From positions 1-64,000 of the IMG/VR virus record IMGVR_UViG_3300036766_001333: 64,000 bases of DNA; one strand, written 5' to 3'. Numbering within the stretch: the stretch's first letter is position 1; every line of letters starts with the position of its first letter. The notes under the pieces are model-generated. The model saw only the letters and a program-made list of their open reading frames with translations, did no database searches and was not told the origin of the DNA. Shown here piece after piece: positions 17,379-26,299 of this stretch. Source of the DNA: a virus. A program made the position numbers and the translations under genes.

Positions 17379-19550
17379 ATGAGACAAGAAATTGATAGAA
17401 TTTGGAATATTATAAGTAGACATGAAAAAAAATTGCGTGGCATGAATGTTAACAAAGCCATCAATAAATTTTTCAAAAGAAAACGAGGATATTTTAGACA
17501 ACAAGCTCCCCGTGGAGTTCATTTGGCTCTTTGCGTCGATACTCGTGATCCTTGGAAACAAAACAGAGTTAGATTTTTTAGCCCTGCTTTTAATCTTCCT
17601 AAAAATGCAATAGCTACTGTTGCTACTGCTCCTACTAGTCCTCAAAGTGTTACTACTAAAATAAGCCAATTAAGATGGGCATCTCCAATATCATCAATGG
17701 GAGGATTTGATGATTGTGGGATGACATGGGTTCCGCCTCCAGGATCAACTGTTTGCTTATTATTTCAAAATGGCGACCCAGAGACAGCTTTCTATATTGG
17801 CACAACTTGGCATAGAGATAGAGGGCCAGTAAATAATCATAACTGGAACTACGACATTGATGAATACCAAAAAATATTCGAAGGTCATAGGCATGGTTAT
17901 ATGGTAGGAAAAAATGATGAATCTCAAGTTCTACCACCATTTAATACAGATAATTATCAAGGGTATGACCTAGATACTAACTCTGATGTTAACTTAGTGC
18001 CAGATGCCCAAACCAAAACAACATGGCCGCACCAATACGGATGGAAAACTCCTGAAAAACATATGGTTCGTATGGATGATGGCGATCCAAAATGCAATCG
18101 TCGGTGGAAGCGATTTGAAATAATGTCAAGTATGGGTCATTATTTTTTAATGAAAGACGATCCGTATCATCATTGTGGAGAATGGACTAATCCAAATTGT
18201 AAAATATCTTATATAGACATTGTTCCTAGTGTGTGTATTGGAAGTTTTATATCAACTTCCTATATCAGTCCAGTATCTTCAAATATAGTTATCAGTATAA
18301 CGGATTTGCCTTATGTTTGCCTACAAGGACCAGAAAATTGTCCTACCTCACCAGAAGGATCAATAACTCCTGTAGAAGATGAGTATCTAGGAACGGAATA
18401 TCTTTGTCCAGGATTTTCTCCACCTTCAACTATTTCGACAATGCCCGTTGATTGTTTGGGAGTATTAAGAGGATTAACTGATTTTTGTTTTTCTTTCAAT
18501 AATCAAGGCAAGAATAGATATCACAAGCATAAGCAAGAATGTTTTCCATTTTTATGTAATAAATGTGCTTTACTTCAATCAGGAATGCAACTTCTATCTA
18601 GATCAGGTGCCACATTAGTTATGGACGATTCGGTAGAAGAACCTAGAGAAAGGCCAGAATGGGAAAGAGCACTAGAAGAATTTGACATGGATGGATGCAC
18701 TGGAAACTTTAAAGGAAGAACTTTTTTGAGATCAGCTACAGGTCATTACATAGAATTAAATGATACAGAAGATCAACCAAAAGTTAGAAGTATCAGAAAT
18801 GGTATAAACATTGTTACTGCAAGTGGCAACGAAATATGTTTAAACGATCATTCAAAGCCATGCTGTATTGCTGGAGAGCTTAGAGGAATTCATATAAAGA
18901 GTACAGCAAACCATACTCTCGACATGGTTGATGATACCAACAGACAATGTAGTGATGAAAGAAATGGTTGTTCAAAAACTGGCCCCTATGCAAAAAAGGC
19001 ATTTGTAAGACTTAGAAGCGGGTATGGAATAGCAGTAACATTAAGTGATTCTAATGACCAAACAAAAACAGATCAGCAGTATCTTCAATTAATGGCACCT
19101 CAAAAAGATAACCTTGTAAGAGGTTCACATATATTCCACATGCAAGAAAGACCTAGTGGGCCTGGGCAAATTTTTCTCCGAGCAGGCGGAGATTTCATAG
19201 TTCAAACTTATGATAGCATGGTAGAAGTAGTAGGAGATGAAAAAGATAATCCTGCTAATAAACTTGAATTTGTATCTAGGTCGAAAATAGTAAGTGTAAA
19301 AGATGTTTATTATAATAAGGCAAAAACTCATGTTTTTTGGGCAGATGATTATATATTATTATTAGCGGGCAAAGATTGCGGGCCATATGAAGGAGATGAT
19401 AAGGGGACGCCATGTGTGTTTCCAGTAGTTGTTGCCGTGCAGCCAATACCAGAGTTTGTTACTGCTGCAACAGGCATGAAAGCTTCCACACACGTTTTTG
19501 CAAGTTCTTTGCCATCAATACCATGTGAAGGCATAGCTAGTGATTTATAA
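17379..19550 (+). CDS. Baseplate central spike protein (gp5/gpV/VgrG-like)
   Basis: The 723-residue protein has the N-terminal OB-fold pattern of gp5, gpV and VgrG: RGVHLALCVDTRDPWKQNRV, RWASPISSMGGFDD, TWVPPPGSTVCLLFQNGDPE, FYIGTTW. The C-terminal half repeats a short beta motif of the type G-(H/N)-x-(I/L)-x-(L/M)-N/D-D (for example SATGHYIELNDTE, ASGNEICLNDH, STANHTLDMVDD), typical of the trimeric spike shaft. The protein would form the membrane-piercing tip below the hub. There is no lysozyme domain such as that in T4 gp5. The last 202 bases overlap an antisense zinc-ribbon nuclease gene. Confidence 0.8.
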   Translation: MRQEIDRIWNIISRHEKKLRGMNVNKAINKFFKRKRGYFRQQAPRGVHLALCVDTRDPWKQNRVRFFSPAFNLPKNAIATVATAPTSPQSVTTKISQLRWASPISSMGGFDDCGMTWVPPPGSTVCLLFQNGDPETAFYIGTTWHRDRGPVNNHNWNYDIDEYQKIFEGHRHGYMVGKNDESQVLPPFNTDNYQGYDLDTNSDVNLVPDAQTKTTWPHQYGWKTPEKHMVRMDDGDPKCNRRWKRFEIMSSMGHYFLMKDDPYHHCGEWTNPNCKISYIDIVPSVCIGSFISTSYISPVSSNIVISITDLPYVCLQGPENCPTSPEGSITPVEDEYLGTEYLCPGFSPPSTISTMPVDCLGVLRGLTDFCFSFNNQGKNRYHKHKQECFPFLCNKCALLQSGMQLLSRSGATLVMDDSVEEPRERPEWERALEEFDMDGCTGNFKGRTFLRSATGHYIELNDTEDQPKVRSIRNGINIVTASGNEICLNDHSKPCCIAGELRGIHIKSTANHTLDMVDDTNRQCSDERNGCSKTGPYAKKAFVRLRSGYGIAVTLSDSNDQTKTDQQYLQLMAPQKDNLVRGSHIFHMQERPSGPGQIFLRAGGDFIVQTYDSMVEVVGDEKDNPANKLEFVSRSKIVSVKDVYYNKAKTHVFWADDYILLLAGKDCGPYEGDDKGTPCVFPVVVAVQPIPEFVTAATGMKASTHVFASSLPSIPCEGIASDL

Positions 19551-20953
19551 AACTTATCAATCATTATTTCTACATTTTCATATTCCCAATATGGAATAAT
19601 TAATAAATGAATGTTATTTTTGACACACCAATTTTTCTTTATTTTATCTTTTAATTTAATTAATTTAAAATTATCAATAGCTTTTTTGTTGGTCCATTTT
19701 TTGCCAGCAAATTTTATAGGCTTGTAATGTTGTTCTCCATTGTATTCTATTAAAAATAAATTTTCTTCTTTTTGGTTTTTAATTAAAAAATCAAATGGCA
19801 ATTTGCGTTTGTATGTACATGATTTAAATGATGCCTGTCTTGTAAAAATTAAGTTTTTTCTGGACAAATGTTCTCTTATTTTTATTTCTCCTTTAGATTC
19901 ATTGCATATAGGACAATTTTCTCCGTTACCTTTATTTTGAGTTCTATAAGATATCTTGGCCGACCACTCATGTCCTTTATTGCATTGCCACCAAACCAGC
20001 TTTCCAGAATGGGCAGAATAATCATTAGGAGTAGAAATGCCATTTTTTTTAAGATGCCATTCGGCAGCTATTTTAGGGAAAATAACAGCAAGAGAATTTG
20101 TCATATTAACTCTTAATCCTCTGCAATATGGACAATCATTTTTACCACTAGTTCTAGTGTTAATTGTCGCATCCCATTCATGCCCACATATACCTAACCA
20201 CCAAACTTTTTTATGGGAACTAAAACTAACTTGATAAGGAGTTAATTTGTTTTTAATTGGATGCCATTGTTTAGCAATTTCGGGGCTTAAAGTAGCCAGA
20301 CAGTTAGATAAAACTACTTTTCTTCCACAACAACATGGGCATCCTCGATTCCCATTTTTTCTAGTCCTATCGTTAGGACTGGCTTCCCATTCATGGTCCG
20401 AGGCATCACCGCACTTCCACCAAAATTTCTTCATTGATCCAGAAAATATATCATATGGGGTAAATTTCCCATTCTTAGTTGGATGCCACTGCGATACAAG
20501 GCAGGGATATTTAGTTGCCAAACAATTCGAAATATCAATTTTCCTATTGGTACAATATGGACATTTTGAATCGTTAGCACTTCGCTCATAAACTGCCGCT
20601 TCCCATTCATGCCCACACATTCCCATCCACCAAACCTTTTTACTTGATTTAATAGAAATATTAAATGGATTTAAATTGTTTTTAGTTTGGTGCCATTCTT
20701 TAATAAGGTCAGGTCGTAAAATTGCCAAACAATTAGATAGTGAAACTTTATTTTTAGAGCAAAAAGGACAACCAGTGCCTTTCCCTATTCTTCCATCTGG
20801 TGTTGCTAGCCATTCATGGTCTATTCCATTAAAACACCGCCACCAGTATTTATTATTACTTCTATGTGCTATTTCTTCAAATTTTACATCACCATTTTTA
20901 GTAGGATGCCACTCTTTTAACAATTCTGGATAGTCATTTAATGTTTTTCCCAT
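19349..20953 (-). CDS. Penta-zinc-ribbon homing-type endonuclease, antisense to spike 3' end
   Basis: The 534-residue protein has five tandem repeats of about 65 residues. Each holds a EWHPTKN-like start, a WW.C and (D)HEW core, and a CP.C knuckle, matching the probable zinc-ribbon (DUF4379-type) domain. A Vsr/PD-(D/E)XK-like core follows: LPFDFLI, LFLIEYNGEQHYKP, then LIIPYWEYENVE. Such proteins are mobile endonucleases. The natural fold seems to end near DKFYKSL. The final ~65 residues are encoded antisense to the spike C-terminus and read like read-through. Insertion immediately after the spike stop codon would explain this. Confidence 0.75.
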   Translation of the reverse strand: MGKTLNDYPELLKEWHPTKNGDVKFEEIAHRSNNKYWWRCFNGIDHEWLATPDGRIGKGTGCPFCSKNKVSLSNCLAILRPDLIKEWHQTKNNLNPFNISIKSSKKVWWMGMCGHEWEAAVYERSANDSKCPYCTNRKIDISNCLATKYPCLVSQWHPTKNGKFTPYDIFSGSMKKFWWKCGDASDHEWEASPNDRTRKNGNRGCPCCCGRKVVLSNCLATLSPEIAKQWHPIKNKLTPYQVSFSSHKKVWWLGICGHEWDATINTRTSGKNDCPYCRGLRVNMTNSLAVIFPKIAAEWHLKKNGISTPNDYSAHSGKLVWWQCNKGHEWSAKISYRTQNKGNGENCPICNESKGEIKIREHLSRKNLIFTRQASFKSCTYKRKLPFDFLIKNQKEENLFLIEYNGEQHYKPIKFAGKKWTNKKAIDNFKLIKLKDKIKKNWCVKNNIHLLIIPYWEYENVEIMIDKFYKSLAMPSHGIDGKELAKTCVEAFMPVAAVTNSGIGCTATTTGNTHGVPLSSPSYGPQSLPANNNI

Positions 20954-21033
20954 AAGTATTTCTCAAATATAATCTATATTAACTAAATAGATTATATAAT
21001 AATATCTTTTAAAATCAAGAGAATTTAGGAAAA
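20954..21033. promoter_or_regulatory. Divergent intergenic region before baseplate wedge operon
   Basis: These 80 bases separate the outward zinc-ribbon nuclease and gp25-like genes. They contain CTAAATAG at 20983-20990 followed by ATTATATAAT, a candidate late promoter for gp25, and TTAGGA before the ATG at 21034. Unlike many genes here, gp25 would have a leader of about 35 bases with a Shine-Dalgarno. Confidence 0.35.
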
Positions 21034-21429
21034 ATGCAGACATTCAAAGGAATAGAATATCCTATAAAGAAACATCCACATGGTTATTTCCATAGCACTG
21101 ATGATATTTCTCAAATAAAATCTAATATAAAAACCATTATGTTAACTGCATTTGGAGAAAGGGTGCATGAACCTCATTTTGGAAATCCATTAAGTAGATT
21201 AAAGTTAAATGAACCTCCCGAACTTTTATATGATAAAATTAAAAATGGAATAGCTTTAGCCATTAAAAAATGGGAAAAAAGAGTTCAGGTTTTAGATATA
21301 GAACTAAGCACGGAAACTGCTGAAAAATTCGATTATTTAAAAATAGTAATAACATTCACTGATCCTTCCACATTACAAACAACACATAGCGTAACAGTGA
21401 ATATACCGCTTGGAGAAAATAATGAGTGA
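21034..21429 (+). CDS. Baseplate wedge protein gp25-like
   Basis: The 131-residue protein matches the gp25/GPW family in size and pattern: a DISQIKSNIKTIMLTAFGERV helix, the conserved EPHFGNPL turn, then a strand-helix region with KWEKRVQVLDIELS. This family forms the core wedge joint that initiates sheath polymerisation in contractile tails. It overlaps the next gene, whose GGAG lies within its last codons, so the two are translationally coupled. Confidence 0.9.
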   Translation: MQTFKGIEYPIKKHPHGYFHSTDDISQIKSNIKTIMLTAFGERVHEPHFGNPLSRLKLNEPPELLYDKIKNGIALAIKKWEKRVQVLDIELSTETAEKFDYLKIVITFTDPSTLQTTHSVTVNIPLGENNE

Positions 21430-23002
21430 AAATTGTCCATTTGATGTAACGCCTTATAAAAATGCTAAAGATGACAGAAATTCTGTTATTTATAATTTAA
21501 ACTACACTAGTCAAGATTATTGGTCGTTAAAGTCTAGAATGTTAGAAATGATAAAAGAAAAATTTTCAAATGATTTTAATGATATAACTGAAGCCTCATT
21601 AGGACTTATGATAGTTGAATTATATGCATTCGTTGCGGATTTATTATCATTTAAAATAGATCAAATAGCTAATGAAGTGTACATAGATTCGGTAACTGAA
21701 CTAGAAAATGCATTCAGAATATCAAAGTTAGTAGGATTTAAACCATTGCCTCCAGTACCAGCCAGAACAATGTTGGTTGCTAAAATAAACAATCCATATT
21801 CTCACGACATTATAATTAAAACTCCAATTTTATTAGGATACAATTTAGGAAGTGCTAATAATGACTTTACATTTGAGGCATATGCTGCTGACTCTAATGG
21901 CAATCCTATTTTTAATGAAGATATTATTATACTTTCTGGGCAGCTATCAAACAGATCAATAGTTGCAATTGAGGGACGCACTTTTACTTCTAATTTTGAA
22001 TCGACAGGCGAGCCGTGGCAACAGCATGAGATTTCAAGAGATTCAGTATTATTTAACTCTATCAGAATAATAGTCGATGGTCAACATTGGGATAAAGTAG
22101 AATACTTCTCAAACAGTCCTAAACCAGAATTCAGAATAGAATACAAATATGATTATAAACCTACAATTCTTTTGGGAGATGGATTAACAGGTCTTGTGCC
22201 CATGAAGGGATCAAAAGTATTTGTTTCTTATAGAACTGGTACGGGATCAAATGGCAATATAATTACAGGAGCAATTGACCAAAATGTTCATGTTAATGTA
22301 GATGGTCTAGATTTTCCAGTAATAGTAAATTTCAATAATTACACAAAAGGATTGTATGGATATGGCGGTGACACTATTGAAGACATTAGAAGAAAACTCC
22401 CTACATATCTTAAAACACAAGATAGGGCAGTTACAGGTGCCGATTACAAAGCTATAATAGAGCAATTTAGTACTCAAAACAATGGCACGGTGGGTAAAGC
22501 AACTGTATCTCTAAGAAATCATGGATGTTCTGGAAATATTATTGATGTTCACATATTAGCCAGAAATAACAATGAATTAGTTGAGCCTAATGAAAATCTT
22601 AAAAATGAATTAATTCAAGAACTTGAAACTAAAAAAATGTTTACAGATTTTATTTGTATAAAATCTGGAACCATATCCTTAGTAGATGTTCACATAGATA
22701 TATTTTTAGACCGATCTCTAAAGAAATATGAGGATAGTATCAAAGAAAAAACAGATAGGAGAATAAAGCATTTCTTTTCAATATATAATTGGGAATTTGG
22801 TCAGACTTTAAGAGAAGCAGATATTATTAAAATTTTAGCCGATATAAAAGAAATTAAAAGAATAGAGTTGAATTTTACTACTGCTAAAAACTTAGAATCA
22901 GGAGATGGTCACAGTCAAACAATAACCGCACATCATAATGAAATTATAAGGCCGGATAACATTAATATAGCTTTTAATTATCAAAATATTGGAGAAACAT
23001 AA
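21422..23002 (+). CDS. Baseplate wedge protein gp6 / baseplate J-like
   Basis: The ATG at 21422 with GGAG seven bases upstream is preferred to an in-frame TTG at 21410. The 526-residue protein has the gp6/J signature: an N-terminal helical region ending in EASLGLMIVELYAFVADLLSFK and DSVTELENAFRISKLVGFKP. A beta-rich middle (FVSYRTGTGSNGN) and a C-terminal DRRIKHFFSIYNWEFGQTL..ADII follow. These proteins form the wedge ring around the hub. The gene lies between gp25 and tail protein I, the standard order. Confidence 0.88.
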   Translation: MSENCPFDVTPYKNAKDDRNSVIYNLNYTSQDYWSLKSRMLEMIKEKFSNDFNDITEASLGLMIVELYAFVADLLSFKIDQIANEVYIDSVTELENAFRISKLVGFKPLPPVPARTMLVAKINNPYSHDIIIKTPILLGYNLGSANNDFTFEAYAADSNGNPIFNEDIIILSGQLSNRSIVAIEGRTFTSNFESTGEPWQQHEISRDSVLFNSIRIIVDGQHWDKVEYFSNSPKPEFRIEYKYDYKPTILLGDGLTGLVPMKGSKVFVSYRTGTGSNGNIITGAIDQNVHVNVDGLDFPVIVNFNNYTKGLYGYGGDTIEDIRRKLPTYLKTQDRAVTGADYKAIIEQFSTQNNGTVGKATVSLRNHGCSGNIIDVHILARNNNELVEPNENLKNELIQELETKKMFTDFICIKSGTISLVDVHIDIFLDRSLKKYEDSIKEKTDRRIKHFFSIYNWEFGQTLREADIIKILADIKEIKRIELNFTTAKNLESGDGHSQTITAHHNEIIRPDNINIAFNYQNIGET

Positions 23003-23003
23003 A

Positions 23004-24743
23004 GTGACTGTTAAAAAACTTACTGATAAGCCAACTATTAATGACACGATTGTAGTAGATTTATATACTCCTGGTCCATCTATAGATTCAAACCCGTACT
23101 CTATAGAAAGTGTATTAATTTATTTTATAGAAGTTGATAGAATTAATAATTATCAATTTATTAAAAATGAAAATGCTTTTTATTACAAAGACGCTCAACT
23201 TGTATGGCGAGCAAGTAAGCCAAAAACTATAGCATGGACTGTGGAAGAACCGTCAAAAGGTTTAACTAATTTACTTACAGAGAAAGGGCAGGCTAAACTA
23301 GGACATTTTGGATTCATATGGCAGCCAAAAACATTAAGAGAAGGAAATTATGTAGTTCATTGGACTTGGAAGCCTACTAATGAATCAAAAATTAAATCTG
23401 CTTATAAATCTTTTTCTTTATTTTCTGATCGAACTGCTAGAACAAGTTCCACTGGAAGGTATACCGTACCAGATAAATATGAAATGTTGTTAAGCAAATA
23501 TCTCCCAAATGTTTACAAAGTTCAAATAGTAAAAGATGACTTAACCCCATATGTTTTAAAAAATTTTAATGCCTGTGTAGCTCAAGGATTTACAGAATTA
23601 GAAGATTTGGCCAATCAATTAATTGAAATTCTTGATGCCGATTTAACTCATCATGTTTTTTTGCCTATATTAGCTAATATGTTTAACATAAGGCTGAAAA
23701 CCGATGACGTGTGTTTGTGGCGAAGACAAATTAGCCAAGCAATTCCTACTTTCAAGAAAAAAGGAACTTATGAAGGATTAAAGCAAGCATTAGATCAAAT
23801 TGAGGTCAGTTTAAACAAAATTACAAGGTTGTGGCAATGCGTTTCCAAATACTATTGGACTGAATCCTTTCAAATAACACAAGATACTGATAATAAATAT
23901 TCAGATGATTTCGGCTTTATTATTGGCACATTAATCAATAAACCTTTTGATAATGAAATAGAAGTATCAATTAGACCTTCAGGGGCTAAAGATTATACAA
24001 GAGTTTCAAAAAATTACATATCTTTCTTGCCATGCCTACAACCTACTGATCCTATTACAGTTATATGGCATAAAGAAGCTATTGATCCAGAAATTAATTT
24101 ATTTGCTGGAGATATTGTAAAAATTACTTATAAATTACAGGAAGTGCCACCACATTATGAAGATATTGAAAAATATATAAATGATCTTCCTACTGCCGAT
24201 CAAAGAGATGAATCATTACAAAAACATCCTATAAAAAATTGGAATATAAAATTAATTGAAGAAACTGATCCTATGTTCGAGAGAATTGTATCAGAGAAAC
24301 ATCCATTTCAACCAATTTTAACTTATGGCAAAATAAGAACTAAGTTTTTATTTAGTGAGAACACATATAACATGGATACATACAATGGAAGTTTAAGAGA
24401 CTCCCATATTCCATGCGATATAGACAAAGATTTCTTAGATTCTTGTTCTTTGTGTTTAAGCAGTAGTTTTAATGTAGATTTAGATGTAAAAAATTTAGAT
24501 GAAGATAAATTATTAGAAATTAAAAATATAATTCAAGAATATTCACCATTTCATGCAATTCTACACTCAATGTATATTAAGAACACAGTGAAGGAATTTG
24601 TTCTATCTCCCACTGAAGATATTAATTCGTCTATTAAAGCAAATAACCGACCTGATGAGTTCAAAGAAGTCATTAAGCAAGAAGAAACCATAAGATTTAA
24701 AATAAAATACAAAGATGGACGAGTAGAAGAAGGTAAAATATGA
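23004..24743 (+). CDS. Tail protein I-like baseplate component
   Basis: I chose the GTG at 23004, because GGAG lies nine bases upstream, over a TTG at 22989. The central region (YLPNVYKVQIVKDDLTPYV, then ELEDLANQLIEILDADLTHHVFLPILANMF, then RRQISQAIPTFKKKGTYEGL) matches the P2 gpI family, which links the wedge to fibers. An N-terminal beta domain (about 1-150) and a long C-terminal part extend it well beyond P2 gpI. The final codons carry a 24-base sequence repeated at the start of the next gene. The genes overlap by ATGA. Confidence 0.75.
   Translation: MTVKKLTDKPTINDTIVVDLYTPGPSIDSNPYSIESVLIYFIEVDRINNYQFIKNENAFYYKDAQLVWRASKPKTIAWTVEEPSKGLTNLLTEKGQAKLGHFGFIWQPKTLREGNYVVHWTWKPTNESKIKSAYKSFSLFSDRTARTSSTGRYTVPDKYEMLLSKYLPNVYKVQIVKDDLTPYVLKNFNACVAQGFTELEDLANQLIEILDADLTHHVFLPILANMFNIRLKTDDVCLWRRQISQAIPTFKKKGTYEGLKQALDQIEVSLNKITRLWQCVSKYYWTESFQITQDTDNKYSDDFGFIIGTLINKPFDNEIEVSIRPSGAKDYTRVSKNYISFLPCLQPTDPITVIWHKEAIDPEINLFAGDIVKITYKLQEVPPHYEDIEKYINDLPTADQRDESLQKHPIKNWNIKLIEETDPMFERIVSEKHPFQPILTYGKIRTKFLFSENTYNMDTYNGSLRDSHIPCDIDKDFLDSCSLCLSSSFNVDLDVKNLDEDKLLEIKNIIQEYSPFHAILHSMYIKNTVKEFVLSPTEDINSSIKANNRPDEFKEVIKQEETIRFKIKYKDGRVEEGKI
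24711..24728 (+). repeat. 18-bp direct repeat, copy 1
   Basis: AAAGATGGACGAGTAGAA occurs here, in the last codons of the tail protein I gene, and again 80 bases downstream. Both copies are read in the same frame as KDGRVE, and the identity extends upstream to AAATA(C/T). Confidence 0.95.
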
Positions 24744-25183
24744 TAGATAAAGCTCAAATTCTTGGATCAATTAAAAAAACTACCAAATATAAAGATGGAC
24801 GAGTAGAAATAGACCAATTTTGGAATATGATATTAAAAACTGGCAAAAATACAATGGCTAATCTTTTGACGAACCAAGAAGATAATTTATTCATTACCAA
24901 TATGCTTTTTGGAGATGGAGGAGTAGACCAAGAATTAACGCCTGACCAAACAAGTTTATTTGGAATCACAAGAGTTAATAAAAAGGTAATAGCTCAAGTG
25001 GCAGACGAAACGAGTGCTAGTTTTACAGCAACTATCGGATTTAATGATGCAAATGGTTATACTTTGAATGAAATGGCTTTAATGTTGAATAATGAACGGT
25101 TATACAGCATGGCCCTATTCCCAGGTTTCACTAAAACGGAACAAATAGAAATAATTTGGGAATGGCAGTTGTTAATGCTATGA
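24740..25183 (+). CDS. Short tail fiber / baseplate-attached protein
   Basis: The 147-residue protein begins with a KYKDGRVE segment shared with the end of the preceding protein. It continues with FWNMILKTGKNTMANLLTN and ends in a beta-rich module (ASFTATIGFNDANGYTLNEM, then FPGFTKTEQIEIIWEWQLL). That module resembles the C-terminal pattern of many phage tail fiber and appendage proteins (a final F/W-x-W-x-L strand). It overlaps the tail protein I stop by four bases. A receptor-facing or connector role is inference. Confidence 0.58.
   Translation: MIDKAQILGSIKKTTKYKDGRVEIDQFWNMILKTGKNTMANLLTNQEDNLFITNMLFGDGGVDQELTPDQTSLFGITRVNKKVIAQVADETSASFTATIGFNDANGYTLNEMALMLNNERLYSMALFPGFTKTEQIEIIWEWQLLML
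24791..24808 (+). repeat. 18-bp direct repeat, copy 2
   Basis: This is the second copy of AAAGATGGACGAGTAGAA, near the start of the short fiber-like gene. See 24711-24728. Confidence 0.95.
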
Positions 25184-25208
25184 ACTCTCACATAATATCG
25201 CCGATTAA

Positions 25209-25751
25209 ATGAATAATTCATATAAGCAAAAAAATATTAAGTTCGGATTTGTCGTTCTATCGCCAGAATGTAATATAAAACCTTTAATTACAACTATTAA
25301 TTCTATAAAAACTTATTCTTCTACCAGCAAATCAATTTGTGTGTTTTCTAAAAATTGCTCCCCAAAAATTTTAGAAGATGCAAAACAATATTGCCCTGCA
25401 CATATAAGCGAAAACTCCATTACATCTATGATAAATTATGGACTCAATAATGCTCCATGCGAAGAATGGAATTTTATTATAATAAGTGGGAGTTGGCTGA
25501 CGAACCGTTTTACCGATAAGTTTTCTTGTTTTATAGAAAATTCCAAAGATATATTATTTCCTTTGGTTAATAAAAAAATGAATTTTGTAGACGGAACTAT
25601 AAATGGGATGCTTATACAAAAAAGTGCTTTTAAAGATATAGGAGAGTTTCCAGAAGAGGGTTCATTGGAAGTTAATAAATCATTTTGGGGATCAACAGCA
25701 GTAGTAAAAGGATATAAATTCAAAGCAATTTTAGGAATAAAACTAAATTAA
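25209..25751 (+). CDS. Glycosyltransferase-like (GT-A) protein
   Basis: This 180-residue protein has the N-terminal pattern of family-2 type glycosyltransferases. It shows a first strand and helix (KFGFVVLSPECNIKPLITTI), then SICVFSKNCSP, then a helix with MINYGLNNAPCEEWNFIIIS where the DxD strand normally lies. The acidic DxD itself is replaced by SGSW, and the protein is shorter than a full GT2 domain. It may therefore be degenerate, non-catalytic or metal-independent. It sits in the fiber region near other sugar-related genes. Confidence 0.5.
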   Translation: MNNSYKQKNIKFGFVVLSPECNIKPLITTINSIKTYSSTSKSICVFSKNCSPKILEDAKQYCPAHISENSITSMINYGLNNAPCEEWNFIIISGSWLTNRFTDKFSCFIENSKDILFPLVNKKMNFVDGTINGMLIQKSAFKDIGEFPEEGSLEVNKSFWGSTAVVKGYKFKAILGIKLN

Positions 25752-26258
25752 ATTATAAGTATACCACCAACGATTATTGCCTTTATGTTGACCTGAATTT
25801 ACTTCTCGTAAATAAGAATACAAGCATCCCCAATTATCAAACATAAAATCTACAGGAATAAATCCATAAAACCACACAGGAATTTTTTCCTTGCCACCAT
25901 CTGAAACCAGAAGGACAGGTTTTTTGGCATTATTACTTTGAATAATCTCATGAGTAGTACCGAATGTTGAAACCTTATAAGGGAGATAAGCTACAAGAAA
26001 ATCAGCACGATCACACATTGATAAATCCTTTCTGACAAAGGATTTAGCTATTTTAGCCAAAACATCATAGTCTTTCTTTTCCTGTGCGTCTTTTATTGGT
26101 TGCCGCCATTGTTGCAGAGGATCACTAAATGGGTCATATAAATTTAATTTAAATTTTTTAGTTAAAACCTCTGTGGGAGCAGTACGCCAATTGCGATTGG
26201 TACTATCGAATTCGATTGGGCCAGATAAATAGCATCGCTTGCCTTCTAAAATAGTCAT
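25743..26258 (-). CDS. Nucleoside 2-deoxyribosyltransferase-like protein
   Basis: The 171-residue protein shows the family pattern: CYLSGPIEF at residues 9-17, a D.SMCDRADFLVAYL segment with the acidic residues of the active site, and STFGTTHEI with the catalytic-type Glu. Enzymes of this family cut or exchange the base of deoxynucleosides or nucleotides. A phage copy could salvage or alter the nucleotide pool. AGGAG precedes the ATG. Its stop overlaps the end of the convergent glycosyltransferase-like gene by nine bases. Confidence 0.72.
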   Translation of the reverse strand: MTILEGKRCYLSGPIEFDSTNRNWRTAPTEVLTKKFKLNLYDPFSDPLQQWRQPIKDAQEKKDYDVLAKIAKSFVRKDLSMCDRADFLVAYLPYKVSTFGTTHEIIQSNNAKKPVLLVSDGGKEKIPVWFYGFIPVDFMFDNWGCLYSYLREVNSGQHKGNNRWWYTYNLI

Positions 26259-26299
26259 TTTTTAACTCCTATAGATCAATATTAATAAAAGGAGGAATT

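Noticed and set aside
17220-17940. Minus-strand frames opposite the hub and spike genes
   Set aside because: They have no family pattern and lie wholly against well-supported baseplate genes.
20037-20933. Plus-strand frames opposite the five-ribbon nuclease
   Set aside because: They are mirrors of the zinc-ribbon repeats. The minus-strand frame has the CPxC and HEW motifs in order.
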